Assembly (NCBI RefSeq): GCF_001681715.1
Contig: NZ_LNWY01000024.1
Coordinates: 1 to 64,000, forward strand
Reading direction: 5' to 3'
DNA length: 64,000 bases
Origin: Tritonibacter mobilis
GTDB lineage: Bacteria; Pseudomonadota; Alphaproteobacteria; Rhodobacterales; Rhodobacteraceae
Of the stretch, positions 34,201-42,922 are shown piece after piece. Positions within the stretch are counted from its first letter, which is position 1; each line of letters starts with the position of its first letter. The notes under the pieces were generated by a model. That model did no database searches. It had not been told where the DNA came from and worked only from the letters and a program-made list of their open reading frames with translations. The position numbers and the translations under genes are program-made.

Positions 34201-35424
34201 GTGGACTATACCGCACAACTCGACGCAGCGATTGAACGCCTTCACGAAGAAGGCCGCTATCGGACGTTCATTGATATCGAACGCCGTCGCGGTCAGTTCC
34301 CGCATGCGGTCTGGACCCGCCCCGATGGCAGCGAACAAGAGATCACCGTCTGGTGCGGCAATGACTACCTTGGCATGGGCCAGCACCCGGTTGTGCTGAA
34401 GGCGATGCGCGAAGCAATCGACTCCACCGGTGCAGGCTCGGGCGGGACGCGTAATATCTCCGGCACCACTGTCTATCACAAAGAACTGGAAACCGAGCTT
34501 GCCGATCTGCATGGCAAGGAGGCAGCACTTCTGTTCACCTCCGCTTATATTGCCAATGACGCGACCCTGTCGACGCTGCCCAAGCTGCTGCCGGGGCTCA
34601 TCATCTATTCTGACGCGCTGAACCATGCCTCGATGATCGAGGGCGTGCGCCGCAACGGTGGCGCCAAGCGGGTCTTCCGCCACAATGATGTCGCCCATCT
34701 GCGCGAGTTGCTGGAGGCTGATGATCCCGCCGCGCCCAAGCTCATCGCCTTTGAAAGCGTCTATTCCATGGATGGCGATTTTGGCCCGATCAAGGAAATC
34801 TGCGATCTGGCGGATGAATTCAACGCGCTGACCTATATCGACGAGGTGCATGCGGTGGGGATGTATGGCCCACGGGGTGGGGGCGTGACCGAGCGCGACA
34901 ACCTCGCGCATCGCATCGACATCATCAACGGCACCCTCGCCAAGGCCTATGGCGTCATGGGCGGCTACATCGCCGCCTCCGAGAAAATGTGCGACGCCAT
35001 TCGCTCTTATGCGCCGGGTTTCATCTTTACCACCTCGCTGGCGCCTGCAATTGCCGCAGGGGCGGCAGCGTCTGTGCGCTATCTGAAGACCGCGCAGGAG
35101 CTGCGCGACAAGCATCAGGAACAGGCGCGTTACCTGAAAACACGCCTCAAGATGATGGGCCTGCCCGTTATTGATCACGGCAGCCACATCGTGCCGGTGA
35201 TTGTCGGAAACCCGGTCCACACTAAAAAGTTGTCGGACATGCTGCTGTCTGATTTTGGCATCTACGTGCAGCCGATTAACTTCCCGACCGTGCCGCGGGG
35301 CACCGAACGTCTGCGCTTCACGCCGTCTCCGGTGCATGGGCCCGGCGAAATGGACCACCTGATCCGCGCAATGGATAACCTTTGGTCGCATTGTGCGCTA
35401 AATCGCGCCGAACTGGCCGGATGA
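34201..35424 (+). CDS. hemA: 5-aminolevulinate synthase HemA
   Basis: PLP-dependent enzyme condensing glycine and succinyl-CoA, the first haem step in alphaproteobacteria; 407 residues, the same as Rhodobacter HemA. Strong segments include [64 protein letters not shown] and the PLP lysine in [14 protein letters not shown] choose the GTG at 34201: GGAG at 34191 is ideally spaced and VDYTAQLD aligns with the MDYN start of Rhodobacter HemA. The ATGs at 34189 and 34195 would be too close to, or before, that site. Confidence 0.96.
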   Translation: MDYTAQLDAAIERLHEEGRYRTFIDIERRRGQFPHAVWTRPDGSEQEITVWCGNDYLGMGQHPVVLKAMREAIDSTGAGSGGTRNISGTTVYHKELETELADLHGKEAALLFTSAYIANDATLSTLPKLLPGLIIYSDALNHASMIEGVRRNGGAKRVFRHNDVAHLRELLEADDPAAPKLIAFESVYSMDGDFGPIKEICDLADEFNALTYIDEVHAVGMYGPRGGGVTERDNLAHRIDIINGTLAKAYGVMGGYIAASEKMCDAIRSYAPGFIFTTSLAPAIAAGAAASVRYLKTAQELRDKHQEQARYLKTRLKMMGLPVIDHGSHIVPVIVGNPVHTKKLSDMLLSDFGIYVQPINFPTVPRGTERLRFTPSPVHGPGEMDHLIRAMDNLWSHCALNRAELAG

Positions 35425-35552
35425 ACCTAAGCTAAGTGTTCATTAAACAGAATTGTGTTATTCTTTCATCAATGAAACTGCGCTGACGAATCGGGAATCG
35501 GTTGGTACAGCGTAAATGTCGCAAAACGGCAGGACTTGATGGGACAGCAGGC

Positions 35553-36770
35553 ATGATCGGGCGCCTAACGCAGCGCACTTTTGGACGTCGTGAAGATACC
35601 CCGGAACCGCCACGCGGTTTCGACGATTTCGAGTTGCGACTTGGCGACATGATGCGCGGTGAACGCGCAACCATGGGTAAGTCTCTGCTGGATGTACAAC
35701 GCGAACTCCGGATCAAGGCTTCTTACATCGACGCGATTGAAAACTGCGACCCGACCGTTTTCGACACGCCCGGGTTTATTGCAGGGTATGTGCGCTCTTA
35801 CGCCCGCTATCTGAACATGGACCCGGAAAAGGCCTTTGCGGGCTTTTGCGCCGAAAGCGGATTTTCCGTCGCCCATGGCATGTCGTCCGAGGCATCGGTG
35901 CGCAAACCCCGTGATATGGCCGCCGTCAGCAGCAATGGTCTTGGCGGCGATGCCTTCAGCAATTCCGCCACGCCATTTGTACCGGTGACCGACAGCTTCC
36001 TCAGCCAGATTGACCCGCGCGCCATCGGATCGCTCTTGGTTCTGGCCACCGTAATCGGTGGTCTGGGCTTTGGTGGCTGGAAAATTCTGCACGAGGTGCA
36101 GCAGGTGACATTCGCCCCTGTCGAGCAAACGCCAGAAGTTCTTGCGGAGCTTGACCCATTGGCCAGCGCGACGCTTGCAGCGGCAGAACTGACCGAAGAT
36201 CCCGCGACCGAGGCTTTGGACCGTCTTTATCGCCCACAGGCGCTTGATGTGCCGGTGCTGGTGGCCCGTGATGCGCCGATCTCCACCCTCGATCCGCGCG
36301 CCCACGGCAATTTCGCCGGGTTTGAGCAGCCGGGCATTGTCTTGGCCGACGCCATGGTGCCCGCAAATGAATACACCGACCTCGCGGTGCCGCAGGTTCT
36401 GGAAGACCGCGCGCCTTCGGTCGAAATGATTGCCGTGCGCCCCTCTTGGGTTCAGGTCAAAGCGGCCGATGGCTCTGTGATCTTTGAAACCATCATGGAG
36501 CCGGGACAGACCTTCGAGGTGCCGCTGACGGAGGATGCGCCACAGCTACGCACCGGCGAGAGCAGCGCGATCTATTTTGCGGTCAATGGCCAGCACTACG
36601 GCCCCGTCGGTGGGCGCGGGCAGGTCACTAAAAACGTCGACCTCTCCCCTGACGCTCTAAGCGGACGCTTTCAGATCGCGGATCTTGAGGCAGAACAGAA
36701 TCAGGCGCTTGCCACTATGGTGGCCCAGTTGCGCGCCACCCAAACCAGCCCGGTCACCAACTCCGACTGA
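35553..36770 (+). CDS. RodZ-like helix-turn-helix membrane protein (DUF4115)
   Basis: A 405-residue protein with RodZ layout. An N-terminal helix-turn-helix of the HTH_25 type is seen at about residues 30-95 (LGDMMRGERATMGKSLLDVQ, RELRIKASYIDAIENCDP, FIAGYVRSYARYLNMDPE), then a single membrane helix (AIGSLLVLATVIGGLGFGGW, about 165), and a periplasmic DUF4115 domain near the C-terminus (SWVQVKAADGSVIFETIMEP). RodZ links MreB to the membrane in cell-shape control. The gap to ispG is about 120 bases, and the hemA-RodZ-ispG order is familiar in this family. Confidence 0.85.
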   Translation: MIGRLTQRTFGRREDTPEPPRGFDDFELRLGDMMRGERATMGKSLLDVQRELRIKASYIDAIENCDPTVFDTPGFIAGYVRSYARYLNMDPEKAFAGFCAESGFSVAHGMSSEASVRKPRDMAAVSSNGLGGDAFSNSATPFVPVTDSFLSQIDPRAIGSLLVLATVIGGLGFGGWKILHEVQQVTFAPVEQTPEVLAELDPLASATLAAAELTEDPATEALDRLYRPQALDVPVLVARDAPISTLDPRAHGNFAGFEQPGIVLADAMVPANEYTDLAVPQVLEDRAPSVEMIAVRPSWVQVKAADGSVIFETIMEPGQTFEVPLTEDAPQLRTGESSAIYFAVNGQHYGPVGGRGQVTKNVDLSPDALSGRFQIADLEAEQNQALATMVAQLRATQTSPVTNSD

Positions 36771-36891
36771 TCAATACCGCGTGTATCGCGCCGGGATGAC
36801 CCATGGATTTGCACAACGCCCCGGACAGCCATTGCAGGCTCCGGGGCGTCGGCCTATCTAAGGGGCACGCGACACGCAGGACGAGGCAGCC

Positions 36892-38025
36892 ATGTCCATG
36901 AATCACATCCGCCCCTGGCGGAACATCGAACGCCGCAAGAGCCGCCAAATCCATGTGGGCAATGTGCCCGTCGGAGGCGATGCGCCCATTGCGGTGCAGA
37001 CGATGACCAACACATTGACCACCGATATCAAAGGCACCATCGCGCAGGTCCAGGCCGCCGCAGAGGCTGGCGCTGACATCGTGCGCGTGTCTGTCCCGGA
37101 TGAGGCCTCAGCCCGCGCGCTTAAGGAAATCGTGCGCGAAAGCCCGGTTCCGATCGTCGCCGACATCCATTTCCACTACAAACGCGGCATTGAGGCTGCG
37201 GAGGCGGGGGCGGCCTGCCTGCGCATCAACCCCGGCAATATCGGTGATGAAAAGCGTGTGGCAGAGGTGATCAGAGCCGCCCGCGACCACAATTGTTCAA
37301 TCCGCATCGGTGTGAACGCGGGCAGCTTGGAAAAACACCTGCTGGAAAAATACGGCGAACCCTGCCCGGATGCGATGGTCGAGTCTGGTCTCGACCATAT
37401 TAAGATCCTGCAGGATCATGATTTTCACGAGTTCAAGATCTCGGTAAAAGCCTCTGACGTCTTCATGTCGGCTGCCGCCTATCAGATGCTTGCGGATGCC
37501 ACCGACGCGCCGATTCACCTCGGCATCACCGAGGCCGGAGGGCTGATGTCCGGCACGATCAAATCCGCAATCGGCCTTGGTCAGCTTTTGTGGATGGGGA
37601 TCGGCGACACCTTACGTGTGAGCCTTTCGGCAGACCCGGTCGAGGAAGTCAAAGTAGGCTTTGAAATCCTCAAATCCCTCGGGCTGCGCCACCGGGGCGT
37701 TAATATCATCTCCTGCCCCAGCTGCGCGCGTCAGGGCTTTGACGTCATCAAGACGGTTGAGGCACTGGAAGAACGGCTTGAGCACATCAAAACCCCGATG
37801 AGCCTGTCGATCATCGGCTGCGTCGTGAACGGCCCGGGCGAGGCATTGATGACCGACGTGGGCTTCACCGGCGGCGGGGCCGGCTCCGGCATGGTCTATC
37901 TGGCGGGCAAGGCCAGCCACAAAATGTCCAATGACCAGATGATCGACCACATCGTAGAAGAGGTCGAGAAAAAAGCCGCCGCGCTGGATGCGCAAGCGGC
38001 TGAGGAGATCAAAGCGGCGGAATGA
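36892..38025 (+). CDS. ispG: 4-hydroxy-3-methylbut-2-en-1-yl diphosphate synthase IspG
   Basis: Iron-sulfur enzyme of 377 residues in the MEP isoprenoid pathway. The N-terminal TIM barrel includes [33 protein letters not shown] and [14 protein letters not shown]. The C-terminal cluster domain contributes [13 protein letters not shown] and [13 protein letters not shown], providing the conserved cysteines. Start at 36892 follows GAGGCAGCC, with another ATG two codons on. It lacks the extra middle domain of plant IspG. Confidence 0.96.
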   Translation: MSMNHIRPWRNIERRKSRQIHVGNVPVGGDAPIAVQTMTNTLTTDIKGTIAQVQAAAEAGADIVRVSVPDEASARALKEIVRESPVPIVADIHFHYKRGIEAAEAGAACLRINPGNIGDEKRVAEVIRAARDHNCSIRIGVNAGSLEKHLLEKYGEPCPDAMVESGLDHIKILQDHDFHEFKISVKASDVFMSAAAYQMLADATDAPIHLGITEAGGLMSGTIKSAIGLGQLLWMGIGDTLRVSLSADPVEEVKVGFEILKSLGLRHRGVNIISCPSCARQGFDVIKTVEALEERLEHIKTPMSLSIIGCVVNGPGEALMTDVGFTGGGAGSGMVYLAGKASHKMSNDQMIDHIVEEVEKKAAALDAQAAEEIKAAE

Positions 38026-38034
38026 CGCCCTGTA

Positions 38035-38080
38035 TCTTCTAACCCCAAATATCCCGGGGGTCCGGGGGCAGAGCCCCCGG
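38035..38080 (-). repeat. Intergenic hairpin repeat between ispG and DsbA-like gene
   Basis: On the minus strand a hairpin CCGGGGGC-TCT-GCCCCCGG (38062-38080) is followed by CCCGGGATATTTGGGGTTAG (to 38035). The second part is shared with the copy at 61.5 kb and, less exactly, with 54.3 kb. The repeat lies between convergent gene ends. Confidence 0.75.
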
Positions 38081-38088
38081 CGGGTGGA

Positions 38089-38853
38089 TCAGTTGCGATT
38101 TTCGCGAATAGTGTCGATCATAATCTGAAGCTGGTCTGCGGGCAGATAGCCCCGCAGCATCTCGTCTTCCAGAACAAAGGTCGGCGTGCCAGAGATCGAC
38201 AAGGTCTGTGCCAGAGTGCGGGTGCGCTGGATCTGGTCCGTCACCTCCGGGTCATCCATCTTGGCAAGGATTGCATCCGCATCCAGTGACAGACCTTCAG
38301 CCATGCGACGCAGCGCGACCTCATTTGGTTCCCCCTGAAAGGCAATCAACGTGTCGTGGATGTTCTTATAGGCCTCGTCACCAGCAACCATTTTGGTGGC
38401 CACCGCAAAACGCGAAGACACCATGGAGGCTTCTCCAAGGATTGGGAACTCCTTGACGACAAAGCGGATATTCTTGTCAGCCGCCAGCAATGCCTCGACT
38501 TCCGGCGCGGCCTTGCGGCAATAGCCACAGCGGTAGTCCATGAATTCGACCAAAGTGATATCACCTTCGGGGTTGCCCCCCACCCAGGAATAGCCATCGT
38601 CCTGCAATTCCTGCAGGTTGGCCTTCACTAGGGCATCATCGCGTGCCGCTTCGGCCTGTTGCTGCTGTTGTTCCAGCACATCCACCGCCTCAAGGATCAC
38701 CTGCGGGTTTTCCAGAAGATAGCTGCGTACAGCCGCGCCAAAGGCCTCCTGTTCGCCGGGGGTCATATTGTCGAGATCAAGCGCCCGCGCCGCCGGAGCG
38801 GTGAGAGAGAGCGCGCAGGCCGCCATCAGGGCCATGCGTGTCGGGGCAATCAT
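38089..38853 (-). CDS. DsbA-family thiol:disulfide oxidoreductase
   Basis: Exported thioredoxin-fold protein of 254 residues. The signal peptide is MALMAACALSLTAPAARA (roughly 7-24), and a Gln-rich helical linker (EQQQQQAE) precedes the thioredoxin domain with DYRCGYCRKAAPEVE as the active CxxC. The cis-proline loop is SISGTPTFVLED. It resembles the Com1/ScsC/DsbA-like group, acting in periplasmic disulfide chemistry. Its start overlaps the end of the M48 protease gene by four bases (ATGA), so the two are co-expressed. Confidence 0.88.
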   Translation of the reverse strand: MIAPTRMALMAACALSLTAPAARALDLDNMTPGEQEAFGAAVRSYLLENPQVILEAVDVLEQQQQQAEAARDDALVKANLQELQDDGYSWVGGNPEGDITLVEFMDYRCGYCRKAAPEVEALLAADKNIRFVVKEFPILGEASMVSSRFAVATKMVAGDEAYKNIHDTLIAFQGEPNEVALRRMAEGLSLDADAILAKMDDPEVTDQIQRTRTLAQTLSISGTPTFVLEDEMLRGYLPADQLQIMIDTIRENRN

Positions 38854-40178
38854 TTTTGTTTCCTTTTCTCGTCTTGTTCAAAGGCAATCAGAACATCTTG
38901 GGCCCGGCGCCACGCCGGAGACCCTTTTGCCAGCAGTCCCGTTGCGCGTTTTGCGTGCGGGCCTGCATCTTTCAGCCGCCCTTGCAGGGCGTAACGCTCT
39001 GCGGTCACAAGGGCGGCCATACCGGTTTGTTTGGTCTGGGCGTAGGCCAGCGACATATCACGCAGCAAGGTTGCGTTGCGAAAATCGAGACCGCGCGCCT
39101 TTTCCATCGTCTTGAGTGCCGCGCGCGGATTGCCTGCAGCGAGTTCTGCGCGTCCAAGGCTCGCAAGGATCAGCGGTTCATTTGGGGCCAGCTTTGCCGC
39201 AGTGCCAAATGCCGCGACTGCCGCCGCCCAGCGGCGGTTTTCATAAAGGATCTGCCCCCAAAGCTCATGATAATAGGCATCCTTGGGGCGAGAGGCCAAA
39301 AGCGCCTGCATTTCTTTTTGGGCGCGGCCATAATTGTGCTGGCGATGCTGCGCCACAGCCAGACGCATCCGCTTCACATCCGCATAGGTCTCGGAAGAGC
39401 TGCGCCGTTTGGTCCAGCTCGGTGCACGGGTAAACGCAGAAAGCTTGCCCTGCACCCGCGCCAGCCAATAGGCGGCTTCGGGATTGGTTGCGGGGCCGTT
39501 ACCAGCACTCGCCACATAGGCCTCGGCCGCGCGCATCCGGTCACGGGTCAGCGGGTGCGACCGCATATAAGGATCTTGCGACGAGGCGCTGAGCGCCTCT
39601 TGTCCGGCAAAGATGCGGTGCAGGTCGACCATACCCTTGGGATTGATCCCGGCGGCGGTCAAAAACCCGATGGCGGAGCGGTCGGCGGAGGATTCTTCGG
39701 CGCGGGTGTGGGACAAGAAATTGCGCAGTGCTGATGATTGCACCCCAAAAGCCACGCCTGCGCCAGCCTCACCACCACCCGCAATCGCGGCCAGCATCCC
39801 AAGCGCCGTGCCCAAGCCCGCAGCGGTGCTCGCAGACCGCATATTCTGAATGCGCCGCCCGATATGGCCATTGGCGATATGGGCGGCTTCATGGGCCAGA
39901 ACCGCCTGCAACATTTCAGGCGTTTCCGCCTTTAGGATCAGCCCGTAGTTCACAAATATTGCGCGATGATCGATCACGAAAGCATTGAAACTGCTGTCAT
40001 CTACCACCAGGATCCGCACCCGTCGCGGGCTAAGACCCGCCGCGGTCAGGATGGGACGCGCCAATTCCGTCAGACCGTTTTCGATATCAGCGTCGCGCAG
40101 CAGCCGGATGGATTGCGCTTGTGCGGCGAATGGGGCCAGCGTCAGCGCCGCCACCAAGATCAGACCCTGTGTCTGCAT
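38850..40178 (-). CDS. M48 metalloprotease with TPR repeats, BepA-like
   Basis: Exported zinc protease of about 442 residues. A signal (LILVAALTLAPFAAQAQ) leads to SIRLLRDADIENGLTELARP, a typical BepA-type opening. The HExxH motif is LAHEAAHIANGHIG, with the third ligand Glu in RAEESSADRSAIGFL. TPR repeats follow from about residue 290. Such proteins manage outer-membrane assembly. The start is uncertain: the ATG at 40178 gives a short signal without basic residues, while the ATG at 40271 adds an Arg-rich stretch but lacks a clear ribosome site. Confidence 0.85.
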   Translation of the reverse strand: MQTQGLILVAALTLAPFAAQAQSIRLLRDADIENGLTELARPILTAAGLSPRRVRILVVDDSSFNAFVIDHRAIFVNYGLILKAETPEMLQAVLAHEAAHIANGHIGRRIQNMRSASTAAGLGTALGMLAAIAGGGEAGAGVAFGVQSSALRNFLSHTRAEESSADRSAIGFLTAAGINPKGMVDLHRIFAGQEALSASSQDPYMRSHPLTRDRMRAAEAYVASAGNGPATNPEAAYWLARVQGKLSAFTRAPSWTKRRSSSETYADVKRMRLAVAQHRQHNYGRAQKEMQALLASRPKDAYYHELWGQILYENRRWAAAVAAFGTAAKLAPNEPLILASLGRAELAAGNPRAALKTMEKARGLDFRNATLLRDMSLAYAQTKQTGMAALVTAERYALQGRLKDAGPHAKRATGLLAKGSPAWRRAQDVLIAFEQDEKRKQK

Positions 40179-40293
40179 ATATCCCGACCGGCCTCTGACC
40201 GCGTGGGAAAGAAGTCGAAACAGGCGTGCACACGGGATTGACGCCAGAGAGAATACGCGGTCAAAACTCATGGCCGCACCATGGGAGATCAAC

Positions 40294-41439
40294 ATGCGAA
40301 ACTCAAGCCGGTCCAAGGTCGATCCCTTCATTGTGATGGATGTGATGGAAGCTGCCCGCAAAGCGGAAGAGCAGGGCCGTCATATCATCCATATGGAAGT
40401 GGGCCAGCCCTCTACGGGCGCGCCAGAGGCCGCGCGGCGGGCGCTTGCCGATGCGTTGGAGCGTGACGCCATGGGCTATACCGTTGCACTTGGGCTGCCC
40501 GCGCTGCGGCAACGTATCGCACGGCTTTACGGCGAGTGGTATAATGTGGACCTGAACCCGGAGCGGGTGGTGATCACCCCCGGCTCCTCGGGGGCATTCA
40601 TCCTGAGTTTCACATCGCTCTTTGACAGTGGCGACCGGGTTGGCATTGGCGCGCCGGGCTATCCGTCCTATCGCCAGATCCTGAGCGCCCTTGGCATGCA
40701 GCCCGTCGATATTCAGACCGCGCCCGAGCATCGCCTGCAACCGGTGGCCGATGATATCCGCAACCAGAACCTTGCCGGATTGATGGTGGCAAGCCCCGCC
40801 AACCCCACCGGCACCATGCTCGACAAACCGGCGCTGGCGGCGCTGATGGAGGCCGCGCATTCTGAAGGTGCAAGCTTTATCTCTGACGAGATCTATCACG
40901 GCATCGAATACGAGGCTAAGGCGGTGACGGCGCTGGAAATCTCGGATGACGCCTATGTCATCAACTCCTTTTCCAAGTATTTCTCGATGACCGGCTGGCG
41001 TGTAGGCTGGATGGTGGCGCCCGAGGATCATATCCGCACCATTGAGCGGATCGCGCAAAATATGTTCATCTGCGCCCCGCACGCCAGTCAGGTCGCGGCC
41101 CTCGCCGCGATGGATTGTGGCGAGGAGCTGCAAGCCAACCTTGCCGTTTACGCGAAAAACCGCGCTCTGATGCTTGAGGGGCTGCCAAAGGCGGGGTTCA
41201 CCAAGATCGCACCGCCTGACGGGGCGTTTTATGTCTATGCGGATGTTTCGGACCTCACCGATGACAGCCGCAGCTTTGCCGCAGAAGTGCTTGAAAACGC
41301 AGGGGTCGCGGTGACGCCGGGATTGGACTTTGACCCGGTGCGCGGTGCCACCACGCTGCGGTTTTCCTATGCGCGCTCTACCGCAGATATCGAGGAAGGC
41401 CTTGCACGGCTGAAGACCTTTATGGAGGCGCGGGCGTGA
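40294..41439 (+). CDS. PLP-dependent class I/II aminotransferase
   Basis: Fold type I aminotransferase of 381 residues. PLP contacts include TPGSSGAFILSFTSLFD, SPANPTGTMLDKPALAALM, DEIYHGIEY and the lysine loop NSFSKYFSMTGWRVGWM; the substrate arginine is in TTLRFSYARS. It is probably an aspartate- or alanine-type aminotransferase, but substrates in this group cannot be told by eye. The start at 40294 follows GGGAGATC. It overlaps the amidase gene by one base (TGATG). Confidence 0.9.
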   Translation: MRNSSRSKVDPFIVMDVMEAARKAEEQGRHIIHMEVGQPSTGAPEAARRALADALERDAMGYTVALGLPALRQRIARLYGEWYNVDLNPERVVITPGSSGAFILSFTSLFDSGDRVGIGAPGYPSYRQILSALGMQPVDIQTAPEHRLQPVADDIRNQNLAGLMVASPANPTGTMLDKPALAALMEAAHSEGASFISDEIYHGIEYEAKAVTALEISDDAYVINSFSKYFSMTGWRVGWMVAPEDHIRTIERIAQNMFICAPHASQVAALAAMDCGEELQANLAVYAKNRALMLEGLPKAGFTKIAPPDGAFYVYADVSDLTDDSRSFAAEVLENAGVAVTPGLDFDPVRGATTLRFSYARSTADIEEGLARLKTFMEARA

Positions 41440-42677
41440 TGCGACTGTTTGCGGCACGCCTCACGACTTGCCTGATCCTGACCCTGTCGATCCTGTCGCC
41501 TGCTGCGGCGCTGGCGCAGGGGTTTTCCGCATTGGCGCGGGTGCTGCCCGAACAGAGCAGCCTTGTGGACAAAGGGTCAGATGTCGAGCTGCAACTGGGC
41601 CTCAGCCAAGGGGTGCCATACCGGATTTTTGCGCTGCGCGACCCGTATCGGCTGGTATTGGACTTTCAGGAAGTGGATTGGACCGGGCTGCAGCTAGAGA
41701 CATTTGACCGCTCCGAGACAATCGAAAGCGCGCGGTTTGGCGGCTATGTGCCCGGCTGGTCGCGGATGGTGCTGAAACTGACAGAGCCGATGCAGCTGCG
41801 CACGGCCGCGATGAATATCGACGCAGAAACCAGTGCCGCAACCCTTTTGGTCCGGCTTGCGCCGACGGATGCAGAGACCTTTGCCGCCACCGCAGGTGCG
41901 CCGCGTGATCCACGTCTTGATCTGCCAAGTGCCGCTGAAATCGCCACAAATGCGCCCCGCGACGAGGACGCGCCCTTGGTGGTGATGATCGATCCTGGTC
42001 ATGGCGGCCTTGATCCCGGTGCTGAGGCCGAGGGAGGCATTGCGGAAAAAGACCTGATGCTGGCCTTTGCCTATGATCTGGGAGAGCGTCTGGTGCGTTC
42101 TGGCGCGTTTGAGGTGCTGTTGACCCGGGAGGGCGATTATTTCGTCTCGCTCGAACGCCGGATTGCCATGGCGCATCAGCAAGGCGCGGATCTGTTTATC
42201 TCGCTGCATGCAGATGCGGTCACCGAGGGCATGGCCCATGGGACGGTGGTCTACACTTTGTCAAAAGACGCCTCCGATGTGGCCTCTGCCAAGCTCGCAG
42301 AGCGCCACGACCGCGCCGATTTGCTCTCAGGCAGCGATCTGACCGATGCAGATGATGAGGTCACGGACGTGATGCTCGATCTGGCCCGCCAAGAGACCCA
42401 TCCGCGCAGCACGGCCCTTGCGCGTTCGGTGATTGAGGCCCTGATGGAGCAGGGCGGACCGGTCAACCGTCGCCCGCTGCGATCCGCTGGGTTTTCGGTG
42501 CTGAAATCCGCCGACATCCCGTCCATCCTGATTGAGCTTGGGTTTATGTCCAGCCCACGCGATCTGGAGTTGCTCACTGATCCCGACTGGCAGGCAAAAA
42601 CGGCGCAAAGCATTCTGAACGGTTTGCTGGCATGGCGCGAAGAAGACGCCGCCCGCCGGGCCTTGGTGCGCCAGTAA
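41439..42677 (+). CDS. N-acetylmuramoyl-L-alanine amidase (AmiC-like)
   Basis: Periplasmic peptidoglycan amidase of 412 residues. A signal peptide (residues 1-27, ending ALAQG) is followed by an N-terminal AMIN-type domain (RLVLDFQEVDW region) and a C-terminal Amidase_3 domain: IDPGHGGLDPGAEAEGGIAE with zinc His and Glu, RIAMAHQQGADLFISLHAD with the second His, and the catalytic Glu in SILIELGFMS. It likely splits daughter-cell walls. The ATG at 41439 follows the overlapping stop of the aminotransferase. Confidence 0.9.
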   Translation: MRLFAARLTTCLILTLSILSPAAALAQGFSALARVLPEQSSLVDKGSDVELQLGLSQGVPYRIFALRDPYRLVLDFQEVDWTGLQLETFDRSETIESARFGGYVPGWSRMVLKLTEPMQLRTAAMNIDAETSAATLLVRLAPTDAETFAATAGAPRDPRLDLPSAAEIATNAPRDEDAPLVVMIDPGHGGLDPGAEAEGGIAEKDLMLAFAYDLGERLVRSGAFEVLLTREGDYFVSLERRIAMAHQQGADLFISLHADAVTEGMAHGTVVYTLSKDASDVASAKLAERHDRADLLSGSDLTDADDEVTDVMLDLARQETHPRSTALARSVIEALMEQGGPVNRRPLRSAGFSVLKSADIPSILIELGFMSSPRDLELLTDPDWQAKTAQSILNGLLAWREEDAARRALVRQ

Positions 42678-42863
42678 GCCAGTTGTCTACACGTCAAGGT
42701 GATGCGACGTGCCATCATCTTCCCCGCAGTTTATCGCCGATTTCGCTGGTTTTTGCCGGTTTATGCCCTCATATCCCAATCTGAGGATACAGGCGCGCTG
42801 GCATCTGCTAAGCTGCGCGCTACCTCCTAACCGGTGGTGCCTTTGGTGCCGCCATAACTCGTT

Positions 42864-42892
42864 TTGACCCTTGTCACCTTGCCCCCTATAAG
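42864..42892 (+). promoter_or_regulatory. Sigma-70-type promoter for mrcA
   Basis: TTGACC (42864-42869), a 17-base spacer, and TATAAG (42887-42892), placed about 30 bases before the GTG start of the penicillin-binding protein. The -10 lies in a small CCCC-GGGG inverted repeat. Confidence 0.72.
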
Positions 42893-42922
42893 GGGCCGCA
42901 TCGTGCGAGAGAGGCCCACACT